Shown: positions 42,776-53,017, counted from the stretch's first letter. The stretch is DNA of 64,000 nt from Bimastos eiseni (GCA_959347315.1 OY365813.1:20025354-20089353); one strand, 5' to 3'. The notes: generated by a model not told the origin, from the letters alone. Made by a program: numbers and translations.

Positions 42776-43289
42776 AGAAGAACAAAATGAAGACGAAGAG
42801 GAAGATGACGACGACAACTTGACATAGCATAACATAACGTAACGCAACATAATATAACAATCTTTAACATAACAGAGATTTCAGGTCGTGCAGATGATTC
42901 CTAATCATTCTGAGAACCACTGAGACCAGAATCAATCAGTTTTTATCTGCTCCGGAAATCTAACAACCAGACTCCTCAAAACCACAAGTCGCAGCATCGC
43001 GACAGATGTCAGTCCAACGCCCCTCCCCTCCAACCTCATCAGACCACCCCGCTCGCTCACACTTCCACGCACATTGAAGCCGTCGAAATTAATAGACCAC
43101 CGCGGAGGCACCTCGTATGTACACCACCGACGATGATTCACTTGCGCGTAGCATACGTAGCACTGTATACATCTGCGACCAAATTGCACGCAAATTCGTA
43201 CGCGCAGGTGCGATATGGTACAATGGTAGGCAGCGTCATCTTGCGTCGATTCGTGACGGGAAAATGAACGCTACGAGCGAGTGGGTTTT

Positions 43290-43436
43290 ACCTTTGGAAA
43301 GCATCTCGGACGTGAGTCCCAGACGAGCGACCCGCAACGTTAGTCCGTCATTTATCAGTTGCAGTTCTGTTCTCTCTTTCACGGCCTTGATTCTGTCAAT
43401 CAGACCCGAATCTCCTCTGGACTGGGCCTCAGACAT
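43290..43436 (-). CDS. Candidate first coding exon, unknown protein
   Basis: A true ATG at 43436 with G at -3 follows a stop-containing, non-pyrimidine leader. Forty-eight codons read MSEAQSRGDSGLIDRIKAVK, ERTELQLINDGLTLRVARLG and LTSEMLSK before a donor G|GTAAAA. The composition suits an amphipathic helix. Together with 40611-40888 it would form a two-exon piece of a minus-strand gene. I know no family for it. Confidence 0.3.
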
Positions 43437-43800
43437 TACGCAGCGCTTTGCTTAACGCCTTTATTTGTTTTAATTTATTACGAATATTTATGTATAGTAG
43501 GATGACTCAGAAGCGCTAAGTTTGAAATACTAATTTAAGAAAACAATGGAGTGCTTACGAATACGATGATATCGACTTCAGTATTTCACAGGCGACAAAC
43601 CCCGTTTTTTAGGAAAATAATTTTGTCTCGTTGCTTTGAACAGTCAATTTGCGTAGAATAATGACATCCATTGTGTCAATTTTTATTCACCACTGTTGAC
43701 GTCTTCTATGTATTATGTTTAAATTGACTTCTCTTATTTCCACACAGGTTCTTCGGCGCACAAAAAATATGCTAAAACCATAGATCCTTACTTCTCATAC
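43437..43800. other. No gene recognised
   Basis: AT-rich. It would contain the promoter if the 43290-43436 exon is real, but no core motif is evident. Confidence 0.35.
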
Positions 43801-43814
43801 AACTATACTTCCTA

Positions 43815-43926
43815 TTGCTACTACTACCACTACCACTTCAACAACTACTCCACTTAATGCTACTACTACTACTACTACTATTACTATTTCTCCACATCCT
43901 ACTTACTACTACTACTATTAGTTCCC

Positions 43927-43989
<63 letters not shown>

Positions 43990-43992
43990 CAC

Positions 43993-44023
<31 letters not shown>

Positions 44024-44099
44024 CCCTATTACTTCCCCACCTTTTCTCATTACTGCTACTACTACTACCCATAGTAATAATATAATAAAAATAATAATA

Positions 44100-44148
<49 letters not shown>

Positions 44149-44360
44149 CGATGACGATGACGACGACGACGACGACGATGATGATGATGATAGTAATAAT
44201 AGTAATAATAGCAATAATAACAATAATAATAATAACAATAGTAACAATAACAACAATAACAACAACAGCAGTAACAACAATAACAGTAACAACAGTAATA
44301 ATAGTAATAATAGTAACAATAACAATAATAATAATAATAATAATAGCATTAATAAAATAA
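43815..44360 (+). repeat. Compound trinucleotide array: ACT, ATG, ACG, AAT/AAC
   Basis: About 550 bp changes step by step from ACT (43815-44070) to ATG (44099-44148), ACG (44150-44178), ATG, then AAT/AAC/AGT units to 44350. Both strands stay open through it, giving a 181-codon artefactual frame on the plus strand. Confidence 0.97.
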
Positions 44361-44399
44361 TTATGATTACATACATTTGCAATATCTTTTCTAATCCTC

Positions 44400-45380
44400 A
44401 GTCATCGCATGTAGGTCTATATTGGTAAAAACAGCCCTGGCGGTAGACATTTGGCGGCCCTAGGAGTAGGCACTGCGCAGCTACATTTTATTATTGAGCG
44501 TCTACGATTTGAGTGGCGCTATAAAAGTGCTCGATTACATTAGATTACATTTTTGACAGCCCGCTGACCCATAATATTATACCAGCGATTAAAATGAAGT
44601 CATTGGCTCTTTTTTATTTTTTGGTTTTGTTGCGTTTTTGCCTAAGTATTAATATTATAATATGTGAATTAACTACCACTATCAGTCAACATAGAAATAA
44701 TCAATGATTTGATGATTCAATTTATAACGTTGTTAGGATTAATTGGAATTAAAAAATAAGAAAAGTTGTTTCATTTTAAGAATTTGCTAACAAAATTAAT
44801 TTTGTATTTATTTTGCGAAATTTGCGGCCCCTAGAAATCGGCGAACCTGGCCGGTTGCCTTGTTTACATAACAGACCCTGGGTAAAAGTGACACCAACTA
44901 AAGCTAAAACAATTGTCAAGACTGTAAAACAATATCAAACATTAAGCTCTCATCCACACACGTTTCTCGAATGATCACTAATCACCCAGGATCAACAACA
45001 GTTGAATCGAACAACGGGTCTGTCTTCGTTAAGGCGCTCACAAGCCGAGAATAATAATCACAGTGGACCATATTCGCATTGACGACGATATATTAAATGC
45101 AGTTGTTGGTACATTCAGAGACAATCATGGCGCTCTATGTTCTATACGCATTTCCCAGTTGAGTTTGTCATAGACAATCGTGGCATAGTATACGGTTTAC
45201 ATGCGTTTCCCAGGTGAGATCGTCGGGTGACGGCTTTGACGCTGGTGGTCAAAAGAACAATTCGAAAACAATTCGTAATCATCGACGAGTAGAAAAACCG
45301 TTGTCGTTGCCACGTCGCGGTTTTCAAAAGATTCAGAAGAATTCGAAATGCGATTCCTATATGTAAATGATTTCCGCGTT
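44400..45380. other. No gene; LINE-type tail at 44505-44550
   Basis: GAGTGGCGCTATAAAAGTGC followed by ATTACATTAGATTACAT matches the tail after the LINE remnant at 30390-30425. GGCGGCCCTAGG at 44454 and GGCCCCTAG near 44826 may be ends of an older element. The rest is unrecognised. Confidence 0.45.
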
Positions 45381-45389
45381 TCATTTGAG

Positions 45390-45678
45390 GCAAGTCTTGC
45401 TTTGCTCTTCACTGTTTCACGGCCAGTCTTGCTCTGCTTACAGTGACAAATCTTGGTTTGTTCTTTATGGCAAGTCTTGCCTTGTTATTCACGGCAAGTC
45501 TTACTTTGCTTTTCAATGCAGGTCTTGCTTTGTTCTCCAACGCAAGTCTTTCTTTGTTGCTAAGGGCAAATCCTGTTTTGCTATTCATGGCAAGTCTTGC
45601 TGTGCTTTTCATGGCAAGTCTTACTTTGTTATTCATGGCAAATGGCAAGTCTTGCTTTGCTATTCATGGCAAGTTATT
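45390..45678 (+). repeat. 24-bp minisatellite, about 12 units
   Basis: The unit is close to GGCAAGTCTTGCTTTG plus CTATTCAT, with divergence rising towards the left. Its length is a multiple of three and it lacks stops in several frames, so both strands stay open (plus MASLALLF-like, minus KARLAMNN-like octapeptides). The frames have no start context, splice signal or family, so I treat it as a minisatellite. Confidence 0.9.
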
Positions 45679-46054
45679 GCATTTGTTAGTCTGAACAAGA
45701 TGTAGAACATTTGAATCGTCGCCAAGGACGTTTAATTATGCGTGTCTCTCTCTGTCTCTGTCTCTCTTACTTTCTATCGGTCTCTTTGCGTCTGTCTGTC
45801 TCATCCCCTCAAGTTTGATACGATGACCAAAGGTGAGCTCTCGGTCCAAGATGGCGCTAAGGTCACGCAGAGTAGAAGCGGATAGGGTCAAATGGGGTTA
45901 AAAGCGTAGCCACATCTCACTTAGCCAGCCGTTGGCGGGTGCCCAGCCAGATGAATTGCGTTTTAGCGGAGTTAAGCCGCAGCCAGTAAGACTGCATCCA
46001 TGCCTCAAGGAACGAACTCATAACAGGAGTGGTCGCAATAGAGTCAGAGTTGGT

Positions 46055-46146
46055 TCTGCGGGGTAACAAAGAAGACCATTTGCGTCGCCCTCCTCCTTCA
46101 TCCAGGCTTGGCACTGGCACTACCAGCGTACAAGCAGTGACGGAGT
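46055..46146 (+). repeat. Dispersed repeat family B, copy 5
   Basis: TCTGCGGGGTAACAAAGAAG, TGCGTCGCCCTCCTCC, ATCCAGGCTTGGCACTGGCA and CAGCGTACAAGCAGTGACGG in the same order as copies 2-4. Confidence 0.7.
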
Positions 46147-46484
46147 CGATGGCTCTAGAGGCTGAGCAACAGAAGTATATAGGCCAGGACTTATATTCTG
46201 CGTATAACTGAGTCAGAGCAACACAGGAAGCAAGAAACGAGGCAAGGTCATCGGATATAGCGCCATAATTAGGTGGCAGCAGGTGCGATTTGGAGGCTGT
46301 TGTTGTCATCGTCGTTGAGATGGGAAGACCTCGTGATCACGCGGGAGTCTGCCTTTCATTCTAGAGAACGGAGGTTGAACAAAGGAAGGCGGCATTCTCA
46401 TGAGATTAGACTCGAGAAGACTGGCAGTGTCTCAGGAAATCGTGGCTGTAGCGATATGTGGTTGGAAGCAAAGAACGAATTAAA

Positions 46485-46675
46485 AGAGAGAGACAGACAG
46501 ACAGACAGAGACGCAGAGACACAGACACAGACAAAGACAGACAGACAGAGTGAGAAAAGAAAGAGAGAGAGAACGAGTGAGAAGGAGGGAGCGAGGGAGG
46601 GAGGGAGGGAGATAGACAAGGAGGGATTGAGAGAGGGGAGAGAGAGAAAATGGAAAAGGGAGAGAAAGGTAGATC

Positions 46676-46712
<37 letters not shown>

Positions 46713-46810
46713 TGATGTAGAGACGAGGTAAGAAAGACAGACACAAATTTTGGCCAAAATATACATAGTAAGAGACAGAGACACAGACAGACACACAGAC
46801 AGACGTAGAC
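46485..46810 (+). repeat. GACA/GA/GGGA simple sequence
   Basis: GACA at 46490-46515 and 46677-46712, GAGGGAGGGA at about 46590-46610, and polypurine between. Frames on both strands are artefacts. Confidence 0.93.
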
Positions 46811-46876
46811 TCGTAGAGTGATGAATAACACACTGATCTACGGCGTTCATTAAATTACGTGTTTAAGATATGAGAG

Positions 46877-46990
46877 CCTTGCATGGCTGCCGACAGTTAT
46901 ATTCGACTCTTTTAATAACCCGTCATCATTCGTTCATAACATGTTTATAATCATACTGCGGTTTGCCCGTCTGAAATTAACTAAAATTAT
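46877..46990 (+). repeat. Dispersed repeat family C, copy 3 (right part)
   Basis: GCATGGCTGCCGACAGTTAT, ATTCGACTC, TAATAACCCGTCATC and GTTCATAAC correspond to 16322-16435. Confidence 0.55.
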
Positions 46991-47214
46991 TATTATTGTT
47001 GTTGTGGTGTTCAGTCACTAATGATGCGTTTAATGTAAATTATTTAATGCACTAAACGTTCTCTGTTATGAGTCGTTCGCTAATGTATCGTATGAAGGTG
47101 CTTCAAAAGTCAGGTAAGTGATATGGCGACCGTGTGTCTGACAGCTCTGAACATTATTCGGAAGGGAAAGTCAGTCTCCAGTTCCTCCATCTGCATGCCC
47201 TTTATTAAGAAATC

Positions 47215-47720
47215 TTTTTAACATTCTCCTCCTTTCCTTCTCCTCCTCCTCTTCTTCTTTCTCTTCCTCCTCCTTCTCTTCCTCCTCCTCCTTTTCGTCG
47301 CCTTTCGTCGTATTGCTCCTTTTCCTGTTGTCCACATCTATTATTCGTCTTCTTCCTCCTTCGCCAATTGCTCCTTCCTTCACTCTCTCTCCTCCTCTTT
47401 TCCCTCCTTCCTCCCATTGGTGTTCTTTGCCTCCATCTCATCGTCATCTTCACTCATCATCTCCATTGCTTCCTACTCTTCCATCTCCGCCTCCTCTTCC
47501 TCTACCTCCAATCCTCTTTCTTCGCCTCAAACCTCTTGCACCTATGGATCTTCCCTTTGTATTCCTAGCGCAATCCTCTTCTTCTCTTACTCCTCCTCGC
47601 CTTCCTCTTCGCCCTACGTCTACTCTGCTTCCATTTCCTCCTCATCGCACACTCCCTCCTAACCTCGCATCCCCGCTCCTCTTTCTTCTCTTCCTCACCC
47701 TTCCTTTCCATATTCTCCAG
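47215..47720 (+). repeat. Long polypyrimidine region
   Basis: About 500 bp of CTCCTC, TTCCTC and CTTCTT sequence, the strand-mirrored counterpart of 37535-38150. Ser/Pro/Leu-rich plus frames arise from it. Confidence 0.85.
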
Positions 47721-48420
47721 TCAACAATCCTGCAAAAAGTCCTCTTGAAAACTTCCAGATCCATCTCTTAACAAGCTAATTATTTCACATTCTTCAGCAA
47801 TCTTTCAACACCCTCGCCACATCTTCACTACAAACACGGGTACCTAAGAGGTCGTCTATTCGTGGAACCCTTTCATACAGACAGCATTGGTGAAGGAATT
47901 CATAAGATCAAATTTGTTGATATTAAGCACGGTCGAGGATATACTGCGAATTAGACTTTCCAAGGAAGCATTACTTTACGATACGCGATCATCGATATAC
48001 TTAGCTCTGTGTATTCGTAATCGTACATTTCGAATTTATAAAGCTAAGCTCAGGTCACCAGAGAATTCAAGAGCACTCCGTCTTGTCAGACATGTTGTCC
48101 AGAGATGGTCATAGGACTGTTTGAGTGTCGTTTTACCAATTAAACCAGGGAAATGAGGTAGAAGAGTTGGCTAGATTGGAGTATAGGAAAGATTGGATGG
48201 ATCCGAGTCCAGTCGAAGCAGAGTGGGTGGGGGGGGGTTATGTTAAACCTTTTCCTATCATAAAGCTGCGAGCGTCCACGTCTTTCCGTACAAGAGACAA
48301 ACCTCATTTGTCATCGCTGATCTGGATACCAACACGGCTCTCGGCAATCCGTGAATAGTTGCGCCACTCCTCTTTGGGCCACATTCAACATTCATCACTT
48401 CCTGACCCACTTTCCGACCA
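47721..48420. other. No gene recognised
   Basis: A TTG-initiated 75-codon plus frame at 47887-48114 and others lack features. AATTTATAAAGC near 48034 resembles the short tail family. Confidence 0.35.
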
Positions 48421-48424
48421 TTCG

Positions 48425-48670
48425 TTGACCCGGTCTCTGTCTCTCTCTGTGCCGTCAACGCCTCCGCCTTTGTCTCTGTCTCTCTGTCTGTCTCTGTTTC
48501 CGTATCTCTGTTACCGTCCAGTTTCCGTCTATGTCTCTTTCTCTGTCTCTGCCACACTGCCTAGCTGTCTGTTTACTATCTGCCCAATATCAATCTCCGT
48601 CTTTCTCTGTCTCCGTCTCTGTTTCTGTCTCTGCCCTACTGTCTGTTTACCATCTGCCCCAATATCGGCC
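48425..48670 (+). repeat. CTGTCTCTGT simple sequence
   Basis: Degenerate CTGT/CTCTGT units. Confidence 0.8.
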
Positions 48671-48705
48671 TTGCTCTCTTACCCACTGTCTGCCTCGCTC
48701 ACTGT

Positions 48706-48879
48706 CAGGGCCGTACAGAGCAATAATTGCGCCCTGTGCCTAGCATTAATTTGGCGCCCCCACATTTTGAAAATAGTGCATTTTATGGAATGATAAGTTA
48801 CTCCATCCTGAAATTTGCGCCCTTTCCACATTTGCGCCCTGGGCCACGGCCCCGCTGGACACCCCTCGGTACGGCCCTG
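48706..48879 (+). mobile_element. hAT MITE, 174 bp, with 8-bp target duplication
   Basis: The termini CAGGGCCGTAC and GTACGGCCCTG are exact 11-bp inverted repeats. The flanks CTCACTGT (48698-48705) and TTCACTGT (48880-48887) form an 8-bp duplication with one difference. The inside has two GCGCCCTG words. There is no coding capacity. Confidence 0.9.
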
Positions 48880-49053
48880 TTCACTGTCCCAACATTCTCC
48901 CTCGTGAATTGCCCCGCTATCTTCCAAACTAACTGCCCCAACATATGTCCCACTCTTTGTTCCATGAAACCCGTGCTCAACTGCATGACGCCCGAAAATA
49001 CGGTAATCCAAATATGCATATAGCAGCGTCTGAAACTTATTTGATTCGTTCTA

Positions 49054-49332
49054 ATGTTCGCTGCAGCTACAAAATTATCAACTTGGCGTAAATATAGAAA
49101 CTGTTGCCCCAATGCTGCCACAACAGTGGTTAGCAAAACTAAGGACACAAGACACAATGGCTGGTGTATCAACACTAGCGTTCAACGTGACCACACTGTA
49201 AGGGATGTATTTGAACAAGTAACGATGGGTTTGGAGTTGGAGAGCGATTTCCCACGGTTGGCAGTAGTGTGGGGAGGACTGGGGCTGACATTTTGGAAGA
49301 ACAATAATTTGGTCATTGTTGACTTCCGATAA
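49054..49332 (+). CDS. Hypothetical 92-codon ORF, doubtful
   Basis: The frame runs from ATG at 49054 to TAA and reads MFAAATKLSTWRKYRNCCPN at the start and GLTFWKNNNLVIVDFR at the end. The codon mix is unremarkable, with no signal peptide, domain or splice evidence. It lies 340 bp upstream of the TATA promoter on the same strand. The minus strand is also open in part. Confidence 0.15.
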   Translation: MFAAATKLSTWRKYRNCCPNAATTVVSKTKDTRHNGWCINTSVQRDHTVRDVFEQVTMGLELESDFPRLAVVWGGLGLTFWKNNNLVIVDFR

Positions 49333-49499
49333 TATTATAACGGGCTGCAGCAAAAAAATTAATTCAAGTCGGCCAGAGTGTGGATGGTCGCAGTTCTATC
49401 GCAGATCCCAGAATGGGGGATATCCAGTGGGGTGGACGCCACTGCACACTAGTGTCTGATGCTACCATCTTGTGACTACAGTTGGGCGATATTACCATG

Positions 49500-49710
49500 T
49501 CTGGGGTGTCGAACTGTCTGGTCTCCGTCCATCCGTCTGTCATCCGTGTCCGATTAGAAATTGACGCCGGTCAGCGGTTGATCGATGCCTCATCCTCCTC
49601 GAGAAGAAGACAAGACGTACAAGGGATGCCTCGCTCCAACCGCCTCCGCGAGGCCGCCCAGAGGCCGCGCCTATAAATTAGCCGAATGCACTCGGCCGCC
49701 GACCGACCGA
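49500..49710 (+). promoter_or_regulatory. TATA-box core promoter
   Basis: TATAAAT at 49672-49678 is preceded by G/C-rich DNA (CGCCTCCGCGAGGCCGCC) and followed about 30 bp later by GCCGACCGACCGACC, so transcription should start near 49700-49708 on the plus strand. The first ATG of a signal peptide lies about 315 bp downstream. TATA promoters usually serve regulated or tissue-specific genes (general knowledge). Confidence 0.6.
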
Positions 49711-49879
49711 CCGACCGAGCGGACAGGCAACTCCCTTACTCTGCAGTCTCCTTCCCTATCTCCCACTTTCCTCGCTCGGTGAGTGAGACGGAGACGAGCA
49801 CTGGATTCACAGCGCCCAAGGCATCGTCGCGCTGGTCTGCAGCCACCGACGCGCGCTCGAACGTCCGACGGTCGAGTCG

Positions 49880-49960
49880 ATGGTTGACGGTCCGTGGCAT
49901 TTCCCGGCGAAGTCGCAAGCGAACGCAATAGCCACGGACAGACACCGGGAACGTATCTAG
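49880..49960 (+). other. Upstream ORF in the 5' leader
   Basis: ATG at 49880 opens 26 codons and stops at TAG 49958-49960, 57 nt before the main ATG. If transcription starts near 49705, this uORF would be met first and could damp translation (inference). Confidence 0.4.
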
Positions 49961-50017
49961 CCGGTGACTTCGGAATAGAGACGAGGGCATACGTGGAACA
50001 AGTGGTCAGCCGACCCG

Positions 50018-50111
50018 ATGGGAATTGCGCCGTTGAGAGTGAGGGTTGGCGTCGTGCTGGGCCTGCTGATGTTGACGGCACGGGTGGCTAAATCATCGGA
50101 CGTTGAAGAAG
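50018..50111 (+). CDS. Signal-peptide first exon of an unidentified secreted or membrane protein
   Basis: The ATG at 50018 opens 31 codons: MGIAPLRVRVGVVLGLLMLT followed by ARVAKSSDVEE, then G|GTAAGA, a consensus splice donor (intron begins 50112). Basic n-region, 12-residue hydrophobic core and small residues before the predicted cut (after Ala24) make a textbook signal peptide. A TATA box lies 340 bp upstream. The exon ends in phase 1. No matching phase-1 second exon was recognised in the remaining 13.9 kb, so the intron is long or the downstream exons were missed. The mature protein and its function are unknown. Confidence 0.6.
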
Positions 50112-50170
50112 GTAAGACGCCGCTAGTGATAAACTCCGGGTGGGTAAGTAAACATGCTACTTAGAGGCGT

Positions 50171-50296
50171 CTGTCGCGGTGCATGGATGATTGGTTAGAA
50201 CGGTCGGCCTACAGCGCGGAGAGTACGAGTCGATCCTTATCCGAGGAGTTACTGTGTAGGCAACTTGAGCAAGTCCTCGCGTACAATAATATTGCA
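50171..50296 (+). repeat. SINE family A
   Basis: GGATGATTGGTTAGAACGGT, a weak B-box GAGTCGATCC, then CTGTGTAGGCAACTTGAGC and AAGTCCT. It starts 60 bp inside the intron that follows the signal-peptide exon. Confidence 0.65.
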
Positions 50297-50348
50297 TTTT
50301 GTGATTGTTTTAATAACTAAACATTGCAGGGGAAATAATCTCAAGCTT

Positions 50349-50600
50349 GGCAAAGTGGCCGATTGATTAGAGTGGTTGGCCTGTGACACGGAGAGTACGG
50401 GTTCGATCCTCGTCCGAGGTGTTGCTGTGTAGAGACCTGTTGTATAAGTCCTTTGCGCTCAGTTGCTCTGAAGTTTAACAGCGATTGCGCCGTCGAGACA
50501 TAATGTGCACTAATTGAAAGAAGGACGATTCAAATAAAAACAGTCGTATTATTGTATTGTATAATTATTGTATTATCAAATTAAGGGCAATGTTGAAATG
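50349..50600 (+). repeat. SINE family A
   Basis: GTGGCCGATTGATTAGAGTG and B-box GGTTCGATCCTCGTCCGAGG, then TGTTGCTGTGTAG, AAGTCCTTTGCGC and GATTGCGCCGTCGAG. It ends with AAGGGCAATGTTGAAATG beside a TA run. Confidence 0.75.
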
Positions 50601-50641
50601 TCTATATATATATATATAGACATTTATTTACATATCGCCCT
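50583..50641. repeat. Palindrome at two facing SINE tails
   Basis: 50596-50625 is a perfect 30-bp palindrome (AAATGTCTA + TA repeats + TAGACATTT). It is flanked by AAGGGCAATGT on the left and ACATATCGCCCTT on the right, which are the same family A tail in opposite orientations. Confidence 0.8.
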
Positions 50642-50999
50642 TATGGCAGCGACCCTGCTTATTTTAAACTGAACTGAACGGGTGCCGCGACGGACTGTGC
50701 TGTAGCCAGAGATCTACATTTTCGGAAATAAGCGATCAAACTATAGAGGCCAGAATGACCGCGAAGGATGTGAATCAAAACGACACCGGTTTAATTTGCA
50801 ATTAGGAATAATACCTAACGTGGTTTTTGTGAGCACTGAGAAATTTTCGAAGATTTACATTCCATTCGAGCATTCTATATGTATTTTCTTTTACTTTTAC
50901 AATTTGGGCATGCGTATATATATGTCTATAGATGTCAATCTTTGTCAGAAGAAATATACAAAATGGATGTCAAAGTCAGACAACTATTAGTATCGCCTC

Positions 51000-51072
51000 T
51001 GCAGCGCGGCGTAATGATCAAACGTTGACACTGTAGCGTAGGGTCTTCCATTCGAATCCCCAAGAGACGCAC
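51000..51072 (+). repeat. tRNA-like SINE head
   Basis: GCGGCGTAATGATCAAACG and a B-box-like CATTCGAATCCCC separated by about 30 nt. No full cloverleaf. Confidence 0.4.
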
Positions 51073-51544
51073 CTCTGTCCGTTTTGGACTCCACTTCAAT
51101 ATGACCGCGCCGCAAAAATAAACACTGGGAGTATGAACTGCGTATTGTCCGGAAATAATTAGATGTTCTTTTGTGTCTGTGTGCGGCGCATTCTCAGAAT
51201 TTAATCATCCCCCGAGCTTCTCAGATTGATGATGCTAGGGCTATCTTCGCCGTTTCAGCGCCTGGCATTATGTGCAGACATTGGAGACCCTCTCTGAATG
51301 GGAGTGCCATTACAGTCGACCAAGGCAGCATTCGTTGGCTGCTGACGGCTCGTGACCCGGCAATTCGCTGCCTACTTACATTGTTGTGTTGACCATCCCC
51401 TGGAATTTGTGGGAAGTGTAATGGCGGCGCCTATAACTCAGCGAGTTGCCCGTCCTTCTTGTGTTGCGTTGTTTAGAATTGTATCGTGTTCAAATGTACT
51501 GCATGGCATTAAATTGTATTGCATGATATTGCACTACGTGCGTA
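51073..51544. other. No gene recognised
   Basis: Short frames only. Short direct repeats of ATTGTATTGCATG type near 51480-51530. Confidence 0.4.
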
Positions 51545-51680
51545 CATGCGTACTTGCACGCATACATACGCAGAAACATACATACACACACGCGTACATA
51601 TTCCTATATACATACGTAAAGATACATACATACATACACATACATACGTACACATACATAGATACATACACATACATAGT
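51545..51680 (+). repeat. CATA/ATAC tetranucleotide array
   Basis: Interrupted ATAC units with CACA and GTAC variants. Confidence 0.93.
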
Positions 51681-51849
51681 GATCTTAATGCCTATTGCTG
51701 CTCTCTCTTTACTCTCATTGAACTCCGAAGACGTATGTTTTGTGATCGCTAATTGTGGTTATTTTTTAATTTTGCATCTATTGATTGCTGAATTGTTCAC
51801 ACATCATGTTCCAGTATATATGCTGCGCTTGCAGGCGGTTCAAAGAGAT

Positions 51850-51955
51850 ATATATATATATATATAAAGAGATCGAGATAGATAGAGATAAAGATAGATA
51901 GAAATGGAGATAGATAGAGAGCTATGGCTAGATAGAATGATTGAGATAGAGAGAA

Positions 51956-52010
<55 letters not shown>

Positions 52011-52140
52011 GAGATAGACTGAGATATATAGAGATAGATAGCGAGAGATAGCGAGTGTTAGAGAGATATCGAGATAGAGATAGAGATGTAGATAGATTAG
52101 ATAGATTAGATAGATTAGATAGATAGACAAACAGACAGGG
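51850..52140 (+). repeat. TA, GA and GATA microsatellite cluster
   Basis: TA runs at 51850-51866 and 51957-51980, GA at 51980-52004, GATA units from 51872 to about 52125. Confidence 0.95.
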
Positions 52141-52635
52141 AGACAGAGAAACAGATAAATAGTGAGTATGTATGATTCCTCGCGCCCGTGCGTCTACATC
52201 TGTTCGTCAGTGCGGTTCCATGTCATCGTAGCACCGTCGGTATTGTTGACGCACTTCATCCCTCGTTCACTTCTTTCATCTTCACCTTCGCTTGGCCCTC
52301 TGGGAGACTCACGTGTTCATCACGTGACATTGCTGAACCCCAGGGCTGGGATGGATGAGAAGGAGGAAGGTGGTCGTTTGGGTTCATTGGGTGCGTTTGG
52401 GTGTTTTGCGGTTGCTCCAACAGCGTTGCCTGGAGCCGCGTCAACTGAGCGAAAGGATGGTGCTACGGCCGCCGTTTAATCAAGCTGCAGTGGACGAAAC
52501 TAAATCCCCTGGAGGTCATGAGGCAGACGGTGAGAAGAAGCATGCGGAGAATGGAAAAGACAAAGCGAGGAGCACCCGATTGTAGGGCTAAGGAACAAAG
52601 GGGAAAAGGAGAGGGAATAAAGGGAAGGACGATCT
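52141..52635. other. No gene recognised
   Basis: Moderately G+C-rich with overlapping frames on both strands. The plus frame reading GSLGAFGCFAVAPTALPGAA has no domain or splice evidence. Confidence 0.3.
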
Positions 52636-52637
52636 GT

Positions 52638-52862
52638 CGTTTAGTCAGTCAGTCGTTCAGTCAGTCAGTCGTTCAGTCGTTCAGTCAGTCAGTCGTTCAG
52701 TCAGTCAGTCGTTCAGTCGTTCAGTCAGTCAGTCGTTCAGTCAGTCAGTCGTTCAGTCAGTCAGTCAGTCAGTCAGTCGTTCAGTCATTCAGTCAGTCGT
52801 TCAGTCAGTCAGTCAGTCGTTCAGTCATTCAGTCAGTCGTTCAGTCAGTCAGTCAGTCGTTT
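52638..52862 (+). repeat. TCAG/TCGT tetranucleotide array
   Basis: About 225 bp of TCAGTCAGTCGT-type units with higher-order order (TCAGTCAGTCGT alternating with TCAGTCGT). Both strands stay open as Ser/Gln/Val frames. Confidence 0.97.
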
Positions 52863-53017
52863 CCTGTGGAATCGTACGCCATATTTTGGACCCAGACAGT
52901 TTGAACCACTTAATTAATAAAGCTCCGCATATTGAACCGCTATACATACGAGCTTCCCTCTAATCAGCTGTCCGTGGATTTCTGATAGTCTCCCGCATGC
53001 AAATTGCTACGGCCCAA

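Noticed and set aside
43815..44382. 181-codon plus frame and 105-codon minus frame
   Set aside because: Pure trinucleotide repeat, no start context, no splice sites, low complexity.
44430..44880. Transposon with GGCGGCCCTAGG-like ends
   Set aside because: The supposed inverted ends align poorly and no target duplication was found.
48798..49175. Minus frame with a hydrophobic signal-like start
   Set aside because: It begins at TTG, not ATG, and its second half crosses the hAT MITE at 48706-48879.
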